Positions 48,269-58,191 of a stretch of DNA of 64,000 nucleotides are shown in pieces. Under the pieces are notes generated by a model. It ran no database searches. It was not told the DNA's origin and worked only from the letters and a program-made list of their open reading frames with translations. This DNA is from Lachnospiraceae bacterium (GTDB taxonomy: Bacteria; Bacillota; Clostridia; Lachnospirales; Lachnospiraceae): the NCBI GenBank assembly GCA_015057055.1, contig SVFE01000004.1, forward strand, positions 1 to 64,000, written 5' to 3'. The position numbers and the translations under genes were made by a program. How positions within the stretch are numbered: position 1 is the stretch's first letter; each line of letters begins with the position of its first letter.

Positions 48269-49741
48269 ATGTTACATGAAAATTCTACATTGGTGGATGT
48301 AAAACATGAGGTGTTATACCGGGTGGCAAAGGCTGCATTTGAAGGTGATTTGGAAGAAGCGGTACAGCGGATTCCTTACGAAATCGTAGGTACGACACCG
48401 AAGTTTCGTTGTTGCATATACAAGGAAAGGGAAGTTATCCGGGAGAGGATCAGTTTGGCAAGAAACCGGGATCCCATCACCGGGGAGCCCTGTCACAATA
48501 CCGTACAGATTCTGCCGGCGGCCTGCGAGGGTTGTCCCATTACCCGTTATGTAGTAACGGACAACTGTCAGAAGTGTATGGTGAAGAAATGCCAGGGAGC
48601 ATGTAATTTCGGTGCGATTACCATGTTTAAGGACAAGGCTTATATTGAGCCGAAGCTTTGCCGGGAGTGCGGAAAGTGTCATGCGGCATGTCCCTACAAT
48701 GCCATTGCGGATTTGCTCCGTCCCTGCAAAAAGTCCTGTCCCGTAGATGCCATCAGCATGGATGAAAATATGCGGGTCCGCATTGATGATGAAAAATGTA
48801 TCCGTTGCGGTGCATGTATTAAAGACTGTCCCTTCGGTGCTGTTTCCGACAGTTCTCGAATGGTAGAGGTTATTGAGCATTTGCTTTCCGACAAAAAGGT
48901 ATACGCCATGGTGGCACCGGCAGGAGAAGGTCAGTTTGGCCCCGGCATTACGATGGAATCCCTGCGGGTCGGATTGAAAAAAATGGGCTTTGAAGATATG
49001 TTTGAAGTGGCACTCGGTGCCGATTTTGTAGCCTTCGAAGAGGCAAAGGAATGGGGCGAGGCCTATAAGGAAGGGAAGAAGATGACAACCTCCTGTTGTC
49101 CGGCGTTTGTCCATATGATTCGCCGTCATTTCCCGTCTCTGGCAGAGAATATTTCCACGACGATTTCTCCCATGGCGGCTACGGCCCGGATGATTCGTGC
49201 CCTGGATAAGGATGCGGTGTGCATCTTTATCGGTCCTTGCATTGCCAAGAAAAGTGAAGCAGGACAGTCCCAGCACATTCAGGGAGAAAATGCAGATTTG
49301 GTTTTGACTTTTGAAGAGTTGTACGCGATGTTGGTGGCGAAGGAAATCGTGTTGGAGCCGATGGACTATGAAAATCAGCAGGGTAGTGTACACGGTAAGA
49401 ATTTTGCGAAGTCCGGCGGAGTTACCGCGGCAGTGAAAGAGGCGCTGAAAGAGCAGGGAGTAACGGATGAAATTAAGGTATTTACCTGTAACGGCGCGGC
49501 AGAATGTAAGAAGGCCCTGATGATGATGAAGGCCGGAAAACTGCCGGAGGACTTTTTGGAAGGAATGATTTGTACCGGCGGTTGTGTCAGCGGCCCCGGG
49601 GTAATCAAAACATCGGTGCAGGCAGCGGCAGACAGAAACCGAAGTGTTGCGTTGGCGGATGAAAGAACCATCGGCGACAGTATTGCTGCCCATGGAGACC
49701 TGGAGTTTTCCATGCACCGGAGTGAAGAAACAGAGGGATAG
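48269..49741 (+). CDS. Monomeric [FeFe] hydrogenase
   Basis: Ferredoxin-type [4Fe4S] motifs plus H-cluster L1 TTSCCPAF, L2 IGPCIAKKSE, L3 EGMICTGGCVSGPG. Confidence 0.93.
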   Translation: MLHENSTLVDVKHEVLYRVAKAAFEGDLEEAVQRIPYEIVGTTPKFRCCIYKEREVIRERISLARNRDPITGEPCHNTVQILPAACEGCPITRYVVTDNCQKCMVKKCQGACNFGAITMFKDKAYIEPKLCRECGKCHAACPYNAIADLLRPCKKSCPVDAISMDENMRVRIDDEKCIRCGACIKDCPFGAVSDSSRMVEVIEHLLSDKKVYAMVAPAGEGQFGPGITMESLRVGLKKMGFEDMFEVALGADFVAFEEAKEWGEAYKEGKKMTTSCCPAFVHMIRRHFPSLAENISTTISPMAATARMIRALDKDAVCIFIGPCIAKKSEAGQSQHIQGENADLVLTFEELYAMLVAKEIVLEPMDYENQQGSVHGKNFAKSGGVTAAVKEALKEQGVTDEIKVFTCNGAAECKKALMMMKAGKLPEDFLEGMICTGGCVSGPGVIKTSVQAAADRNRSVALADERTIGDSIAAHGDLEFSMHRSEETEG

Positions 49742-49746
49742 GCAGA

Positions 49747-50214
49747 ATGGATGTATCGGTTCGGCTGAGAGAAATTGATGAGGACAATTGGATGGATGTG
49801 GTATTTCTGTCTACCGAGGATGAGGAAATGCCCAGAATCTGTGAGAAATATGTAGCGTCCAATGCGTTGTCCATTGTACAGGCAGTTTATGAGGGCACGT
49901 GGAATGTACGTGCGGTATATTGCGGGAAGTGTCCGGTGGGGTTCGCCATGTTCGGCTACAACAAGGAACATGATTTATATGAAATCTGCCGTCTGATGAT
50001 TGACCGCAAGCACCAGGGGAAGGGATTCGGACAAATTGCCTTACGGCTTGTCATTGAAGAAATCCTTAGTTTGGAGGAGTGTGAAGAAATCTATCTTACG
50101 ACGAATCCGGAAAATGTAAAGGCGAAACGCATGTATGAGCGTTGCGGATTTGTTAATACCGGTAAAATGCTGGGACAGGAAGAATTGTATTGCTGGTCCA
50201 TGGAGAAGTATTAA
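49747..50214 (+). CDS. GNAT family N-acetyltransferase
   Basis: RLMIDRKHQGKGFGQIALRLVIEEI...NPENVKAKRMYERCGFVNTG. Confidence 0.92.
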   Translation: MDVSVRLREIDEDNWMDVVFLSTEDEEMPRICEKYVASNALSIVQAVYEGTWNVRAVYCGKCPVGFAMFGYNKEHDLYEICRLMIDRKHQGKGFGQIALRLVIEEILSLEECEEIYLTTNPENVKAKRMYERCGFVNTGKMLGQEELYCWSMEKY

Positions 50215-50242
50215 AGTGCCGGAATATAGGTGAAAGGAAAGG

Positions 50243-51352
50243 ATGGAAAAGATGTTTAAGTTTATGGTAATGGCAATTGTCGTATTCGTTGTTTTCCGCA
50301 TGGTGATGGGGGAAAGCATCCGTAAGGATGAAGAATCCGGCAGAGAAGCAACAATGGAAATGAAGGAAAATATCCGGAAAATCATCACTATCGTAGCCGG
50401 CGTGCTTTTTGCGGTGATTACGGTGTTTAATTCCTTCTATACAATCTCCGAGCAGGAGGCAGCGGTAGTTACTACCTTTGGTATGCCCCGGGCGGTAACG
50501 GAGACGGGACTTCATTTTAAGATTCCTTATGTTCAAGAAGTGACCAAGGTAAATACCACCATCAATGGTTTGATGATGGGATACCGGATTAACGAGGCCG
50601 GCGTAGAAGAAGCCAATGAGAGTGAATCCCTTATGATTACACAGGATTACAACTTCGTAAATGTAGATTTCTATATAGAATATCGCATCGTGGACCCGGT
50701 GAAATATTTGTATGCATCGGAGGACCCGGTCAATATTTTGAAAAACATTTCCCAGAGCTGGATTCGTGATACCATCGGAAGTTATGATGTAGATGCGGTT
50801 TTGACCACGGGAAAGGGCGAAATCCAGTCCGTGATTAAGGAACGCATTATTGGAGAATTGGAGCAGATGGATATCGGAATCCAGTTAGTAAATATTACCA
50901 TTCAGGATGCGGAACCCCCTACCGATGCGGTTATGATTGCATTCAAAGCCGTAGAAACGGCAAAACAGGGTATGGAGACTACCATCAACGAAGCGAACCA
51001 GTATATGAATGAGCAGATTCCCTTGGCCCTTGCTGAGGTGGACCGTATTTTGCAGGAGGCAGAGGTTATCCGTACCCAGCGAATCAACCAGGGCTACGAG
51101 GAAGTTGCCATGTTTAATGCGATGTACGAAGAGTATCTGGAAAATCCGGAAGTGACAAGACTTCGTATGTTCTACGAAACGATGGAAAATATCCTGCCGG
51201 ATATGAAGATTGTTATTAACAATTCGGACGGAACGGTGGAGACCCTGTATCCGTTGGAAACATTTGCTCAATACGGTATTACGGGAACCGGCGGAACCGG
51301 AAATATTACCATAGGAACCATGGGAGAAAGTGAGGGAGATGGCGATGAATAA
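50243..51352 (+). CDS. hflK: HflK-like SPFH domain protein
   Basis: SEQEAAVVTTFG...GLHFKIPYVQEV; pairs with hflC. Confidence 0.88.
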   Translation: MEKMFKFMVMAIVVFVVFRMVMGESIRKDEESGREATMEMKENIRKIITIVAGVLFAVITVFNSFYTISEQEAAVVTTFGMPRAVTETGLHFKIPYVQEVTKVNTTINGLMMGYRINEAGVEEANESESLMITQDYNFVNVDFYIEYRIVDPVKYLYASEDPVNILKNISQSWIRDTIGSYDVDAVLTTGKGEIQSVIKERIIGELEQMDIGIQLVNITIQDAEPPTDAVMIAFKAVETAKQGMETTINEANQYMNEQIPLALAEVDRILQEAEVIRTQRINQGYEEVAMFNAMYEEYLENPEVTRLRMFYETMENILPDMKIVINNSDGTVETLYPLETFAQYGITGTGGTGNITIGTMGESEGDGDE

Positions 51353-52214
51353 GTTTAAATTTAAGTTAATCAGCGGTATTGTGGTCGTTTTCCTGACGAT
51401 GGTACTTTTGAACAGCTTTTCCTACGCGGCAGAGGATGAATACCATTTGATTTTGCGTTTTGGTAAGATTGACCGTGTGGTAGAAGATGCGGGTTATTAT
51501 TTCCTGACTCCTTTTGTGGAAACCGTAACGGTATTGCCGAAAGAGATTATGCTTTACGACATTCCGCCCTCAGACGTAATTACATCGGATAAAAAGACGA
51601 TGATTGTGGATGAATTTGTTCTCTGGCGGATTACGGATGCGGTTAAGTTTGCGCAGACGTTGAATTCTTCCATATCCAATGCGGAATATCGAATCAATAC
51701 AATCGTATATAATGCAACCAAAAATGTGATTTCTTCTACCCTTCAGGAAGATGTCATCAGCGGGCGTGACGGCTGGCTTGCAGAATCCATTATGAGAGCC
51801 ATCGGTAGCGGTGCAGAGCAGTACGGTATGGAGATTATTGCAGTGGAAACGAAGCGTTTGGATTTGCCGGATGATAACAAAGAGGCCGTGTATGAGCGAA
51901 TGATTTCCGAACGGGAAGCCATCGCTGCAGAATATCGGGCAGAGGGTGAGTCCCAGGCACAGATGATTATCAATGAAACGGATCGTACTGTACAGGTTAA
52001 CATTTCCAATGCAGAGGCGGAGGCGGCTGCGATTATAGCCGAAGGAGAAGCGGAATACATGCGGATTCTGGCGGAGGCGTACGATTCGCCGGAGAAGCAG
52101 CAATTTTATATGTTTATCCGCGCGTTGGAGGCAGCAGAGGCGTCTTTGACCGGTGAGACTACATTGATTTTGGATGCAGATTCGCCGATTGCACAAATTT
52201 TTATGGGATACTAG
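51345..52214 (+). CDS. hflC: HflC-like SPFH domain protein
   Basis: VFLTMVLLNSFSYAAEDEYHLILRFGKIDRVVEDAGYYFLTPFVETV, MISEREAIAAEYRAEGESQAQ; start refined. Confidence 0.9.
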   Translation: MNKFKFKLISGIVVVFLTMVLLNSFSYAAEDEYHLILRFGKIDRVVEDAGYYFLTPFVETVTVLPKEIMLYDIPPSDVITSDKKTMIVDEFVLWRITDAVKFAQTLNSSISNAEYRINTIVYNATKNVISSTLQEDVISGRDGWLAESIMRAIGSGAEQYGMEIIAVETKRLDLPDDNKEAVYERMISEREAIAAEYRAEGESQAQMIINETDRTVQVNISNAEAEAAAIIAEGEAEYMRILAEAYDSPEKQQFYMFIRALEAAEASLTGETTLILDADSPIAQIFMGY

Positions 52215-52267
52215 GAAGCCGAACTTAATTTTTACAGTGGCATTTTTTACTATAATGAGAGAAAGGT

Positions 52268-52906
52268 ATGGATTTTATGCAGGATATCTCTTTTAATGAA
52301 ATGGAACTCTCCGCAATCGGAGAGATTTCCAATATCAGTTTGGGAAATGCAGCGACTTCATTAGGAATTTTACTTCATAACAATGTGGAAATTTCCACGC
52401 CCCGGATAGAAATTAAAAACAAAGGCGAGATTGTGCAGATGCACAAGGAGAACGCGGTTATTATCCGGGTAAACTACATCAAGGGAATTCAGGGCTACAG
52501 TATTTTGTTCCTGAAGGAAGAAGATGTAAAGATTATTACCGATTTAATGATGGGAAGTGACGGGTACGGAATGTTTTATGAACAGGAAATTTCCGAACTT
52601 CATATCAGTGCCGTATCGGAAGCGATGAACCAGATGATGGGATCAGCGGCGACGGCCATGAGTACCATGATGGACAGAGTGGTGGATATTTCCATTCCGG
52701 AGACGGCCCATATGAGCGCGGGCGAATACGTAGCGTATGAATTTCCCAACGATGACCGTTTTCTGCAGATTAACTTCAGGGTAAAACTGGGAGATGTGGT
52801 TGTAACGGATATGGTGCAGATGTATCCGTATGTATTAGGAAAAGCCATTGCGGATTTGTTTATCTTAAACAGAGATGACATTTTGCAGAAGCACAATGCA
52901 CAGTAG
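52268..52906 (+). CDS. CheC/FliY-N-terminal-like chemotaxis phosphatase domain protein
   Basis: ELSAIGEISNISLGNAATSLGILL and ISAVSEAMNQMMGSAATAMS: paired ExxN CheC-type helices. Confidence 0.85.
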   Translation: MDFMQDISFNEMELSAIGEISNISLGNAATSLGILLHNNVEISTPRIEIKNKGEIVQMHKENAVIIRVNYIKGIQGYSILFLKEEDVKIITDLMMGSDGYGMFYEQEISELHISAVSEAMNQMMGSAATAMSTMMDRVVDISIPETAHMSAGEYVAYEFPNDDRFLQINFRVKLGDVVVTDMVQMYPYVLGKAIADLFILNRDDILQKHNAQ

Positions 52907-52970
52907 AGAAAATTGACGATAACAGTGCAACAGCAGTCGCATTTTCCTTCGGAAAACAAGGAGGGATGGT

Positions 52971-53792
52971 ATGAGCGAAGAATGTACACATAATTGCAGC
53001 AGTTGCGGAAAAGACTGCGGAGAACGGACGGCGGAGAGCTTGTTAGTGCAGCCCCATTCCCGTTCTGATGTAAAGCATGTGATTGCCGTGGTCAGCGGAA
53101 AAGGTGGCGTGGGTAAGTCCATGATTACCGGGCTTTTGGCAAAGCATTTTACCGATATGGGTAAGCGGACCGCAATCTTGGATGCGGATATTACGGGGCC
53201 ATCGATTCCGAAAATGTTTGGAATTAAAGAAAAGGCAAGAAATGATTTCGACGGAGTATATCCCGTCAAGGCGGAGAACGGTATTTCTGTGATGAGTATT
53301 AATCTACTTTTGCAGAATGAAACAGATCCTGTGGTATGGCGCGGACCGGTGATTGCCAATTCCGTAACGCAATTTTGGTCAGAGGTTATCTGGGGAGAGG
53401 TTGATTACATGTTTGTTGATATGCCTCCCGGAACCGGAGATGTGCCCCTGACCGTATTCCAATCCCTGCCTATTGACGGGATTGTAGTAGTTACATCGCC
53501 TCAGGAGTTGGTTTCCATGGTGGTGGAAAAAGCAGTGAAAATGGCGCAGATGTGTGATGTACCGATTTTGGGCATCGTGGAGAATATGTCCTACTTTGAA
53601 TGTCCAAACTGCAAAGAGAGACATTATATTTACGGTGAGAGTGAGATACAAGCCATCGCAGAACGTTATGATATCGATACGGTATTGCAGCTTCCGTTGA
53701 ATCGCGAATATGCAAGTGCGTGCGATAAAGGAAAAGCATATGAGATGGATGCCAAAATGATGGCACCGCTTTATGAAAAAATAAGTAAGTAA
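52971..53792 (+). CDS. Mrp/NBP35 family Fe-S cluster carrier ATPase
   Basis: VVSGKGGVGKSMITGLLA, DADITGPSIPKMFG, DMPPGTGDVPLT, N-term CSSCGKDC, C-term CPNC. Confidence 0.94.
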   Translation: MSEECTHNCSSCGKDCGERTAESLLVQPHSRSDVKHVIAVVSGKGGVGKSMITGLLAKHFTDMGKRTAILDADITGPSIPKMFGIKEKARNDFDGVYPVKAENGISVMSINLLLQNETDPVVWRGPVIANSVTQFWSEVIWGEVDYMFVDMPPGTGDVPLTVFQSLPIDGIVVVTSPQELVSMVVEKAVKMAQMCDVPILGIVENMSYFECPNCKERHYIYGESEIQAIAERYDIDTVLQLPLNREYASACDKGKAYEMDAKMMAPLYEKISK

Positions 53793-53811
53793 TCACAGAA
53801 GGTGATTCAGA

Positions 53812-54243
53812 ATGGAGGAAAAGATGAAAACAGTAGAAATTAACATGAGACCCACAGATATCAAAGGAATTAAATTCAACAATTCTTTTATGGCAAAACC
53901 CGGCGAGCCGGTGAAAATGGAAGTAAAAACCAACGTAGGGATTAAATTGAATCCTGCGGCGCCTACGATAGCCAGCGTTGTAGTTCTTTTCTCTGCCAGA
54001 GATGAAAAAGAAACCATTTTGCTTGAAGTAGAAACTGTAACTATGGTTTCTGTAAATACTTTTGTAGACAATCTTGATAAGGTTATTAAAGACAATTATA
54101 TTAACACGATTATGATGGCTGTAAATGAAAAAATACGTGTGCTTGCTACCATGGTAGGTTTGAATATTACCGTGCCGGCTGTTAAATTTGAGTATTCTGA
54201 TGAATCTGACAGCATTGATGCAGATATTTTCCGCAATATGTAG
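53812..54243 (+). CDS. SecB-fold-like protein (tentative)
   Basis: Size and beta-strand/helix pattern ILLEVETVTMVSV...NTIMMAVNEKIRVLATMVGLNITVPAVKFEY; alternative start at 53824. Confidence 0.4.
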   Translation: MEEKMKTVEINMRPTDIKGIKFNNSFMAKPGEPVKMEVKTNVGIKLNPAAPTIASVVVLFSARDEKETILLEVETVTMVSVNTFVDNLDKVIKDNYINTIMMAVNEKIRVLATMVGLNITVPAVKFEYSDESDSIDADIFRNM

Positions 54244-54272
54244 TTTGAAATTGCACACGTCGGAGGACGGCG

Positions 54273-56216
54273 ATGTTATACCAGATTTGTAACGGTAAGG
54301 TTGCTTACGGCAACAATATCGTTTTGAAAGATGTAAATTTTGAAATTCGAAATACCGAAAAAATTGCAATAGTGGGCCGTAACGGATGCGGAAAAAGTAC
54401 ACTTCTGAAACTGATTTTGGGCGAAGTGGATTTGCTCAAAATCAGTAGTGAAGAAGATGTCTATATCGCGAAAGCGGGGAATCCGGTAATCGGCTGTTTG
54501 AAACAGATGACATTTGATGATAATGCCATCTGTTTGTCTGATGAGATAAAAAAGGTTTTTCGTCCGATTTTGGAAATGAAAGCCCGGATGGAGGAACTCC
54601 TTGCCATACTGGAAAATTCTGCAGATGAGAAAAAGGTAGAAGAGTATTCGGCATTGGAGGAGCGGTTTACGTATTTGGGTGGATACCGTTATGAGAAGGA
54701 TTATGAAATGATTCTTCGCAGGTTCGGTTTTACCGAAGAGGATGAAAGGCGGAAACTGTCGGAGTTTTCCGGCGGGCAGAGAACGAAAATTGCATTTATA
54801 AAGCTTTTGTTATCCAAGCCGGATATCCTGCTTTTGGACGAGCCAACCAACCATTTGGATATTTCTACGATTTCCTGGCTGGAAGGGTATTTAAAGGAGT
54901 ATCCCAGGGCTGTGGTTATTGTATCCCATGACCGAATGTTTTTGGATCGGGTGGCAGATGTTGTTTATGAAATTGAGCACGGAAAAACCACGCGTTATCC
55001 GGGAAATTATTCCAATTTCGTGGTGCAGAAGAAAGCGGCTTGGGAGAAACAGGAGAAGGATTATCTTGCCCAGCAGAAAGAAATAGAGCGGTTAAATCAG
55101 ATTGTGGACCGTTTTAAAAATAAGCCCACAAAGGTGGCCATGACCCGTTCCAAGTTAAAAGCCATTGAGCACATGGATAAAATTGAAAAACCGGAAAATT
55201 ATGATGACCGGGCCTTTCAAACAAAATTATCGGTTGCAAAGGAAAGCGGAAACGATGTTCTCAGCATAGAAAATCTGGGAATCGGCTATACGGAGGAATT
55301 GGCGAAGGTTTCTTTTGAGATGAAAAAAGGGCAAAAAATCGGTGTCATTGGCGGAAACGGCTTAGGTAAATCCACTCTGTTAAAGACGCTGACCGGAGCG
55401 TTACCGAAAAAGAGCGGAAAATATAAATTCGGTTATAATGTGGAAATCGGTTATTTTGATCAGCAGATGGCGCAGTATACCAGCGACAAAGAGGTTATCC
55501 AGGAATTTTGGGATGCATTTCCCACGTTAACCCAGACGGAAGTCAGAAATATCCTGGGCGGATTTTTGTTCCGCGGAGATGATGTATTTAAGCGTGTGTC
55601 CATGTTGTCCGGAGGAGAAAAAGTCCGGCTTGCTTTGGCAAAAATATTCCAGACAAAGCCTAATTTTCTGATTTTGGACGAGCCAACCAATCATATGGAT
55701 ATCGTGGGGAAAGAAGCTTTGGAAGAGATGCTGATGCAATATGAAGGTACGGTGTTGTTTGTATCTCATGATAGGTATTTTGTAAAGCAGTTGGCCAATG
55801 CGCTTGTAGTTTTTCAAGGAAATAAACCATTTTATTTTCCTTACGGCTATGAAGAATACGAAGAAAAATACGGTGAACAAAAACAGGAAGTTACGGCAGA
55901 ACAGGCCCTTCGTCTTTCCGCAGCAAACCCGGAACCGGTAGTGGCAGAAAAGAAACCGGCAGAGAGTAAGAACTACTATAATCCCGGTAAAGAGAAAGCA
56001 AAACGGGAGCGTAGAATTGCAAGATTAGAAGTTCTAATCGAAGAATGCAGTGAGAAAATTGCTTCGTTGGAAGAAACACTGGCCAATCCGGAATATGCGA
56101 CCAATTATGTGAAATTGCAGGAGATTGGTGATGAAATTGCAACCCAAAAAGCGTTGGAAGAGCAGTATATGATGGAATGGGAAGAATTGTCGGAACTGGC
56201 AGATTCCGAGAACTAA
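54273..56216 (+). CDS. ABC-F family ATP-binding protein (duplicated NBD)
   Basis: GRNGCGKSTLLK, FSGGQRTKIAFIKLL, LLLDEPTNHLD and a second NBD GGNGLGKSTLLK, LSGGEKVRLALAKI. Confidence 0.95.
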   Translation: MLYQICNGKVAYGNNIVLKDVNFEIRNTEKIAIVGRNGCGKSTLLKLILGEVDLLKISSEEDVYIAKAGNPVIGCLKQMTFDDNAICLSDEIKKVFRPILEMKARMEELLAILENSADEKKVEEYSALEERFTYLGGYRYEKDYEMILRRFGFTEEDERRKLSEFSGGQRTKIAFIKLLLSKPDILLLDEPTNHLDISTISWLEGYLKEYPRAVVIVSHDRMFLDRVADVVYEIEHGKTTRYPGNYSNFVVQKKAAWEKQEKDYLAQQKEIERLNQIVDRFKNKPTKVAMTRSKLKAIEHMDKIEKPENYDDRAFQTKLSVAKESGNDVLSIENLGIGYTEELAKVSFEMKKGQKIGVIGGNGLGKSTLLKTLTGALPKKSGKYKFGYNVEIGYFDQQMAQYTSDKEVIQEFWDAFPTLTQTEVRNILGGFLFRGDDVFKRVSMLSGGEKVRLALAKIFQTKPNFLILDEPTNHMDIVGKEALEEMLMQYEGTVLFVSHDRYFVKQLANALVVFQGNKPFYFPYGYEEYEEKYGEQKQEVTAEQALRLSAANPEPVVAEKKPAESKNYYNPGKEKAKRERRIARLEVLIEECSEKIASLEETLANPEYATNYVKLQEIGDEIATQKALEEQYMMEWEELSELADSEN

Positions 56217-56274
56217 AATGTAATATAAGTAAATATGGGAAAAAAGTTTTGCTGAAGGTTGATTTTGAACATAG

Positions 56275-56310
56275 AAAAGGCTGTATTCCGAAAGGATACA
56301 GCCTTTTTGA
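56275..56310 (+). terminator. Intrinsic terminator after abc-f
   Basis: AAAAGGCTGTATTCCgaaaGGATACAGCCTTTTT. Confidence 0.9.
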
Positions 56311-56360
56311 TATCGTTTTATAATGTCTTCGCTAATTTGCGAATCGTATCAAAATGATTA

Positions 56361-57428
56361 TTAGTGAAGACTTCCGCCGTTCAGCAATCTCTGGAGACTG
56401 TCACGGTCATTGGAATAACTGAATGCAGTAGCACGGTCAACCATACCATTACTGATGAGTCTCTTCAAATCACTGTTCAATGTATGCATACCCATTGCGC
56501 CGTTCGCCTGAATTGTACTGGGAATCTGGTTGGTTTTATTTTCGCGGATCAGGTTACCGATAGCAGGGTTCATAACCATCGTTTCGGTAGCAACAATACG
56601 TCCGTTACCATCCTGCAAAGGAAGAAGCTGCTGGGATACAACACCGTAAAGAATGTTGGTCAGCTGAATACGGAGCTGATCACGACCTTCCATAGGACAA
56701 CCGTCAATGATTCGGTCTACGGTCTGGGCAGCGCTGGTGGTATGTAAGGTAGAGAATACCAGATGTCCGGTTTCTGCCGCCGTAATAGCAGCGGAAATTG
56801 TTTCGTAGTCACGCATTTCACCTACAAGGATAATATCCGGATCTTCACGAAGGGAAGAGCGGAGCGCGGTAGCATAGTCGGAAACGTCTTTTCCGAGCTC
56901 ACGCTGATGAATCATGGCCAATTTGTGATTATAAATGTATTCAATCGGATCTTCGATAGTCATAATGTGGCAAGGACGATTTTTGTTGATGTAATCAATC
57001 ATGGATGCCAGGGTAGTTGTTTTACCGCTACCGGTAGGACCTGTAATCAAAACAAGACCACGAGGAAGTTTACAGAAACTTTCGATTACATCAGGAAGCT
57101 TCAAACTATAGAAATCAGGAATGGTTTCGTTCAAAATACGGATACTTGCCGCAAGATTGTTACGCTGATGATAGATGTTAACACGCATACGAACTTTTCC
57201 GTTTTTGCTGTAACGGGCAAAATCCAGGTCCCTTCCGCCTTCCGCAAGTTCGCGCTGCTCATCGGTCATGATTTCGTAAAGCATTGCGCGGGCTTCATCC
57301 ATGGTAGGTTCCGGATTGATAATCTGCAATGTTCCGAAACGACGTACTGCCAAATGAGTTCCTACGGTAATATGAATATCGGAACATTCGTTGGCAATGG
57401 CATAATCAAGTAACTGTTCAAATGTCAT
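56361..57428 (-). CDS. pilT: Type IV pilus twitching motility ATPase PilT
   Basis: ITGPTGSGKTTTLASMIDYIN, EDPIEYIY, HQRELGKDV, LREDPDIILVGEMRDYETI. Confidence 0.95.
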   Translation of the reverse strand: MTFEQLLDYAIANECSDIHITVGTHLAVRRFGTLQIINPEPTMDEARAMLYEIMTDEQRELAEGGRDLDFARYSKNGKVRMRVNIYHQRNNLAASIRILNETIPDFYSLKLPDVIESFCKLPRGLVLITGPTGSGKTTTLASMIDYINKNRPCHIMTIEDPIEYIYNHKLAMIHQRELGKDVSDYATALRSSLREDPDIILVGEMRDYETISAAITAAETGHLVFSTLHTTSAAQTVDRIIDGCPMEGRDQLRIQLTNILYGVVSQQLLPLQDGNGRIVATETMVMNPAIGNLIRENKTNQIPSTIQANGAMGMHTLNSDLKRLISNGMVDRATAFSYSNDRDSLQRLLNGGSLH

Positions 57429-57721
57429 AAGTGAGTCCTCCCCTTACATTTTTATTAAATAATTACAATACACTTCAAAATATGTGACAATTTTACCATA
57501 TTTTTGTTGAAAATACAATGTTTTAGAAGGAATAATGTATTGATTTTTGTCCTGTGAGGAACAATGAAAAAATATAGTGTAATGCTTGCAATTTATAGGA
57601 GAGTATGTTATTCTTAAAACAGAACATATGTTTGCTTGTGGCATGGCGGTTTCGGAATCGGAAAAACATATGAAAATAAATAAAAGAATTATGTTTCGTT
57701 AGTGAGAATTAAAAAAGCATG

Positions 57722-58064
57722 TTACATAATTTTTTTATTTATTTTTTTGTTTGTATTTAGGGTTTACATAAAGAGTTGAAGAAAATATTATAAGTTATTT
57801 CTGATACATTACATAAAGCAAAATTATAGAAAATAATCAAATGCAAATTTTAATAAATAGAAATCATGAAAAAATGAAAAGGAATTTCGAAATTTTGACC
57901 GGGATAGTTATAAGAAAAATAATATTAATTATTTAATATAAAAGTTTACATAAAATTAAAAGTATTATATATCACAGAAAAATTTGGTTTACAAAAAGTT
58001 ATTTACATAAAGGACTGGTTTACCATAATTCGGTATGTTAGAAAGTGTTGTTTGGTTTACATAA
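57722..58064. repeat. Dispersed direct repeats of TTACATAA (often GGTTTACATAAA)
   Basis: Exact TTACATAA at 57722, 57764, 57809, 57946, 58003, 58057; near-matches GGTTTACAAAAA (57986) and GGTTTACCATAA (58017). Confidence 0.85.
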
Positions 58065-58191
58065 AAATGGTTGTTTTAACAAAAAAATTAGCAAATGTAT
58101 GATACATTAAGGGAAGTAAACCGAATGTAAATGTTGTATAATATGAGACGGAAAACAGAGATAAGAGTTTTTGCGAATGAGGATAGGAAGC

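Noticed and set aside
48314-49717. 467-aa minus-strand ORF
   Set aside because: Shadow of the monomeric [FeFe] hydrogenase.
53491-54402. 303-aa minus-strand ORF
   Set aside because: Antisense to Mrp/SecB-like genes; His/Tyr/Phe-rich shadow-like composition.
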